A stretch of 55,120 nucleotides of DNA from an uncultured Hyphomicrobiales bacterium (GTDB lineage: Bacteria; Pseudomonadota; Alphaproteobacteria; Rhizobiales; Beijerinckiaceae): positions 1 through 55,120 of the forward strand of contig CAIZEI010000180.1 of the NCBI GenBank assembly GCA_903931945.1. The letters are read 5' to 3'. This document shows positions 53,958 to 55,120 of this stretch, piece after piece. Positions within the stretch are counted from its first letter, which is position 1. Every line of letters starts with the position of its first letter. The notes below the pieces were generated by a model that made no database searches, had not been told where the DNA came from, and saw nothing but the letters and a program-made list of their open reading frames with translations. A program made the translations under genes and the position numbers.

Positions 53958-54908
53958 TCAAACATGGTCCGCCAACGAGTCCCGGTACATCAATCTTTTC
54001 CCTACAATCCCGCCCAGCGCTCGCATTGTCCGTGCGCTATCGTTCACGCCAAGCTTCACACGATTGTTATACCGAAAGTCGAATTCCGCAAGATACCTGT
54101 GGAGGTGTTTTTCCTTACAGTGCTGGTAAACGCCGCGCATGCCCCTCTTGAAAATCCCGAAAAAGCCCTCAACCGTGTTCGTGTGGATATCGCCGCGCAC
54201 GTATTCATCTTCGGAATGGATCACGGTTTCCTGGCTGGCGAACTCTTTTCCAACTACGGTATAGAGCCGGCTTTCATCGGTCATTAAGCGGGTCTCGCGG
54301 TCAATGTTTTCGCGGACAATAGCGCGAACAGTGCGACCATCGGCGCTTTCTGGCGTGAAAGATCGCACGCGCCCGCCGCGTTGAACAAGGGAAATAACCG
54401 GGCGCTTGCTGCTGTGGCCGCTTTTGCCGCGCTTTGTGCGCGTCACAACGGTTTCCTTGTCGCCATAATAGGTTTCGTCGGCTTCGACAATTTGGCCCGG
54501 TCCGCCCATGGCCGCAAGGTCGCCCTCGCGCATGGCCTCGCGGAGACGATGGCCCATGAACCATCCGGTTTGAAGGGAGACACCAAGCGTCCGGTGAAGC
54601 TGATTTGCGCTCACGCCTTTCTTGCTGCTGCAAAGAAGGAAGGCGGCTTGAAACCAGATATGCAAGGGAACCTTGCTATCCTCGAAAACCGTATTTTTTC
54701 GAACCGTGAATTGCTTCCTACAATCGTAGCATTTTTTCAGGCCCAAACGAACCTTACCGTTCTTGTCTTTCACGCCATTTAGCGCAGAAATCCGGCCCAT
54801 GCAGCCACAATGAGGGCACACAGGGCCGTTAGGCCAAACAATCGCCTCAAGCTCCGCGAACGCAGCAGCTTCATCCTGAAAATATGCCTGACTGAGAACG
54901 CTTGCCAT
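53958..54908 (-). CDS. IS1595 family transposase (ISXO2-like)
   Basis: A 316-residue DDE-type transposase from ATG 54908. N-terminal zinc ribbon CPHCGC and CYDCRKQF, then a helix-turn-helix region (KKGVSANQLHRTLGVSLQTG). Catalytic residues are in VEADETYYGDK, LMTDESRLY and the HTNTVEGFFGIFKRG block, where ISXO2-type enzymes have their third acidic residue. It reads intact from end to end and sits just inside the right terminal inverted repeat. Confidence 0.93.
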   Translation of the reverse strand: MASVLSQAYFQDEAAAFAELEAIVWPNGPVCPHCGCMGRISALNGVKDKNGKVRLGLKKCYDCRKQFTVRKNTVFEDSKVPLHIWFQAAFLLCSSKKGVSANQLHRTLGVSLQTGWFMGHRLREAMREGDLAAMGGPGQIVEADETYYGDKETVVTRTKRGKSGHSSKRPVISLVQRGGRVRSFTPESADGRTVRAIVRENIDRETRLMTDESRLYTVVGKEFASQETVIHSEDEYVRGDIHTNTVEGFFGIFKRGMRGVYQHCKEKHLHRYLAEFDFRYNNRVKLGVNDSARTMRALGGIVGKRLMYRDSLADHV

Positions 54909-54952
54909 GGCCGGAAACCTCAAAAACCACCATTAAACACTACCACTTGTGG

Positions 54953-54977
54953 TGGGTTTGTCAAGTAGAATAAGCCG
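54953..54977 (-). repeat. Right terminal inverted repeat of the IS
   Basis: Read leftward: CGGCTTATTCT then ACTTGACAAACCCA. If the duplication is 9 bp the element ends at 54976. Confidence 0.82.
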
Positions 54978-54985
54978 AATAAAAT
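54978..54985. repeat. Right 8-bp target site duplication of the IS
   Basis: AATAAAAT, the same as 52417-52424. Confidence 0.8.
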
Positions 54986-54987
54986 CC

Positions 54988-55010
54988 TTGACTTTGTTCC
55001 TTGTTTGTTC
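54988..55010 (+). promoter_or_regulatory. Candidate SOS (LexA) box with -35 element
   Basis: GTTC-CTTGTTT-GTTC (54996-55010) matches the alphaproteobacterial LexA consensus GTTC-N7-GTTC exactly. A TTGACT (54988-54993) just upstream could be the -35 of a rightward promoter; the -10 (near 55011) is weak. No coding start is visible before the window ends, so the regulated gene (or a leftward one, now cut off by the IS) is unknown. Confidence 0.6.
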
Positions 55011-55120
55011 TAGGTCTCAGCCATCCCCACCCGATGAGGGGCCTTCGCGCGAGGGCAAACAAGGCGGGCGGGGAGCGGTCCTGCGCCGGGGGGCACCCAT
55101 CCTCCGTCCCGGGCTCCGGA

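Larger units (their letters stand above)
52425..54977 (-). mobile_element. IS1595-family (ISXO2-type) element with toxin-antitoxin-like passenger genes
   Basis: A complete 2553-bp element. Left and right ends form an imperfect inverted repeat of about 25 bp: GGGCATGTTC and CGGCTTATTC followed on both by ACTTGACAAACCCA. It is flanked by a perfect AATAAAAT duplication; 8 bp is the size expected for this family. Inside, four leftward genes are packed tightly: transposase (53958-54908), DUF433/HTH antitoxin-like (53266-53949), PIN-like toxin (52658-53269), and a 60-residue protein (52489-52671). The interior is lower in GC than the host genes. Intact transposase and perfect duplication suggest a recent, possibly active insertion. 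Confidence 0.88.

Noticed and set aside
52415-54974. AGAATAA as the IS target duplication
   Set aside because: The right-hand copy at 54967 lies inside the terminal inverted repeat; AATAAAAT outside both ends is longer and fits symmetric ends.
1-55120. CRISPR array, tRNA or rRNA genes
   Set aside because: No regular spaced repeats and no cloverleaf or rRNA-like sequence was noticed; the repeats near 48 and 52 kb are paired palindromes, not an array.

Overview
The window is GC-rich chromosomal DNA from an alphaproteobacterium, most likely of the order Hyphomicrobiales (Rhizobiales) and perhaps near the Methylocystaceae/Beijerinckiaceae; the genus is inference. The signs are a MucR/Ros regulator, the miaB-phoH-ybeY-corC gene order, an alphaproteobacterial GTTC-N7-GTTC SOS box, and GC-rich palindromic intergenic repeats. 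No rRNA, tRNA or CRISPR array was seen.

Layout, left to right. 1-3.3 kb: the 5' 588 codons of a 3-dehydroshikimate dehydratase (quiC type), divergent from a D-2-hydroxyacid dehydrogenase that ends in tandem terminators, then a small membrane protein. 3.3-8.1 kb: the prkA-yeaH-spoVR stress kinase operon, with yeaH broken by one in-frame TAA. 8.5-19.4 kb: a divergent glycogen/alpha-glucan cluster, glgA-glgB-malQ leftward and glgP-glgX rightward, with no glgC in view. 19.8-26.5 kb: an archaic chaperone-usher pilus operon with four spore-coat-U-type pilin genes (the second a near-identical tandem copy killed by a TAA), chaperone, usher and tip adhesin. 26.5-29.2 kb: an MFS transporter, a secreted protein with a PEP-CTERM-like tail, and two dispersed palindromes. 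29.2-33.2 kb: miaB-phoH-ybeY-corC. 33.5-42.1 kb: a PEP mutase/isocitrate lyase family enzyme, a GNAT enzyme, a guanine deaminase-like protein, an outer membrane protein, and xdhA-xdhB-xdhC. Deaminase and xanthine dehydrogenase together would convert guanine to urate. 41.7-46.2 kb: sufE, a DUF6456-type protein, a small unknown gene, a MucR regulator lacking two of the Ros zinc ligands, and a sulfatase. 46.2-52.1 kb: P1 peptidase, PEBP protein, a second PhoH, metallophosphoesterase, slyX, pyrE and an ABC substrate-binding protein.

The most interesting part is the right end. A complete IS1595-family element lies at 52425-54977, with 24-25 bp imperfect terminal inverted repeats and a perfect 8-bp target duplication (AATAAAAT). 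Besides an intact ISXO2-type transposase it carries three passenger genes in the same operon: a DUF433/HTH antitoxin-like protein, a PIN-like (VapC45-type) putative toxin, and a 60-residue lysine-rich protein. It sits just left of a promoter region with a candidate SOS box for a gene beyond the window. Next to it, and again near 48 kb, are head-to-head pairs of one palindromic repeat family whose stems show compensatory changes, reminiscent of REP/BIME units.
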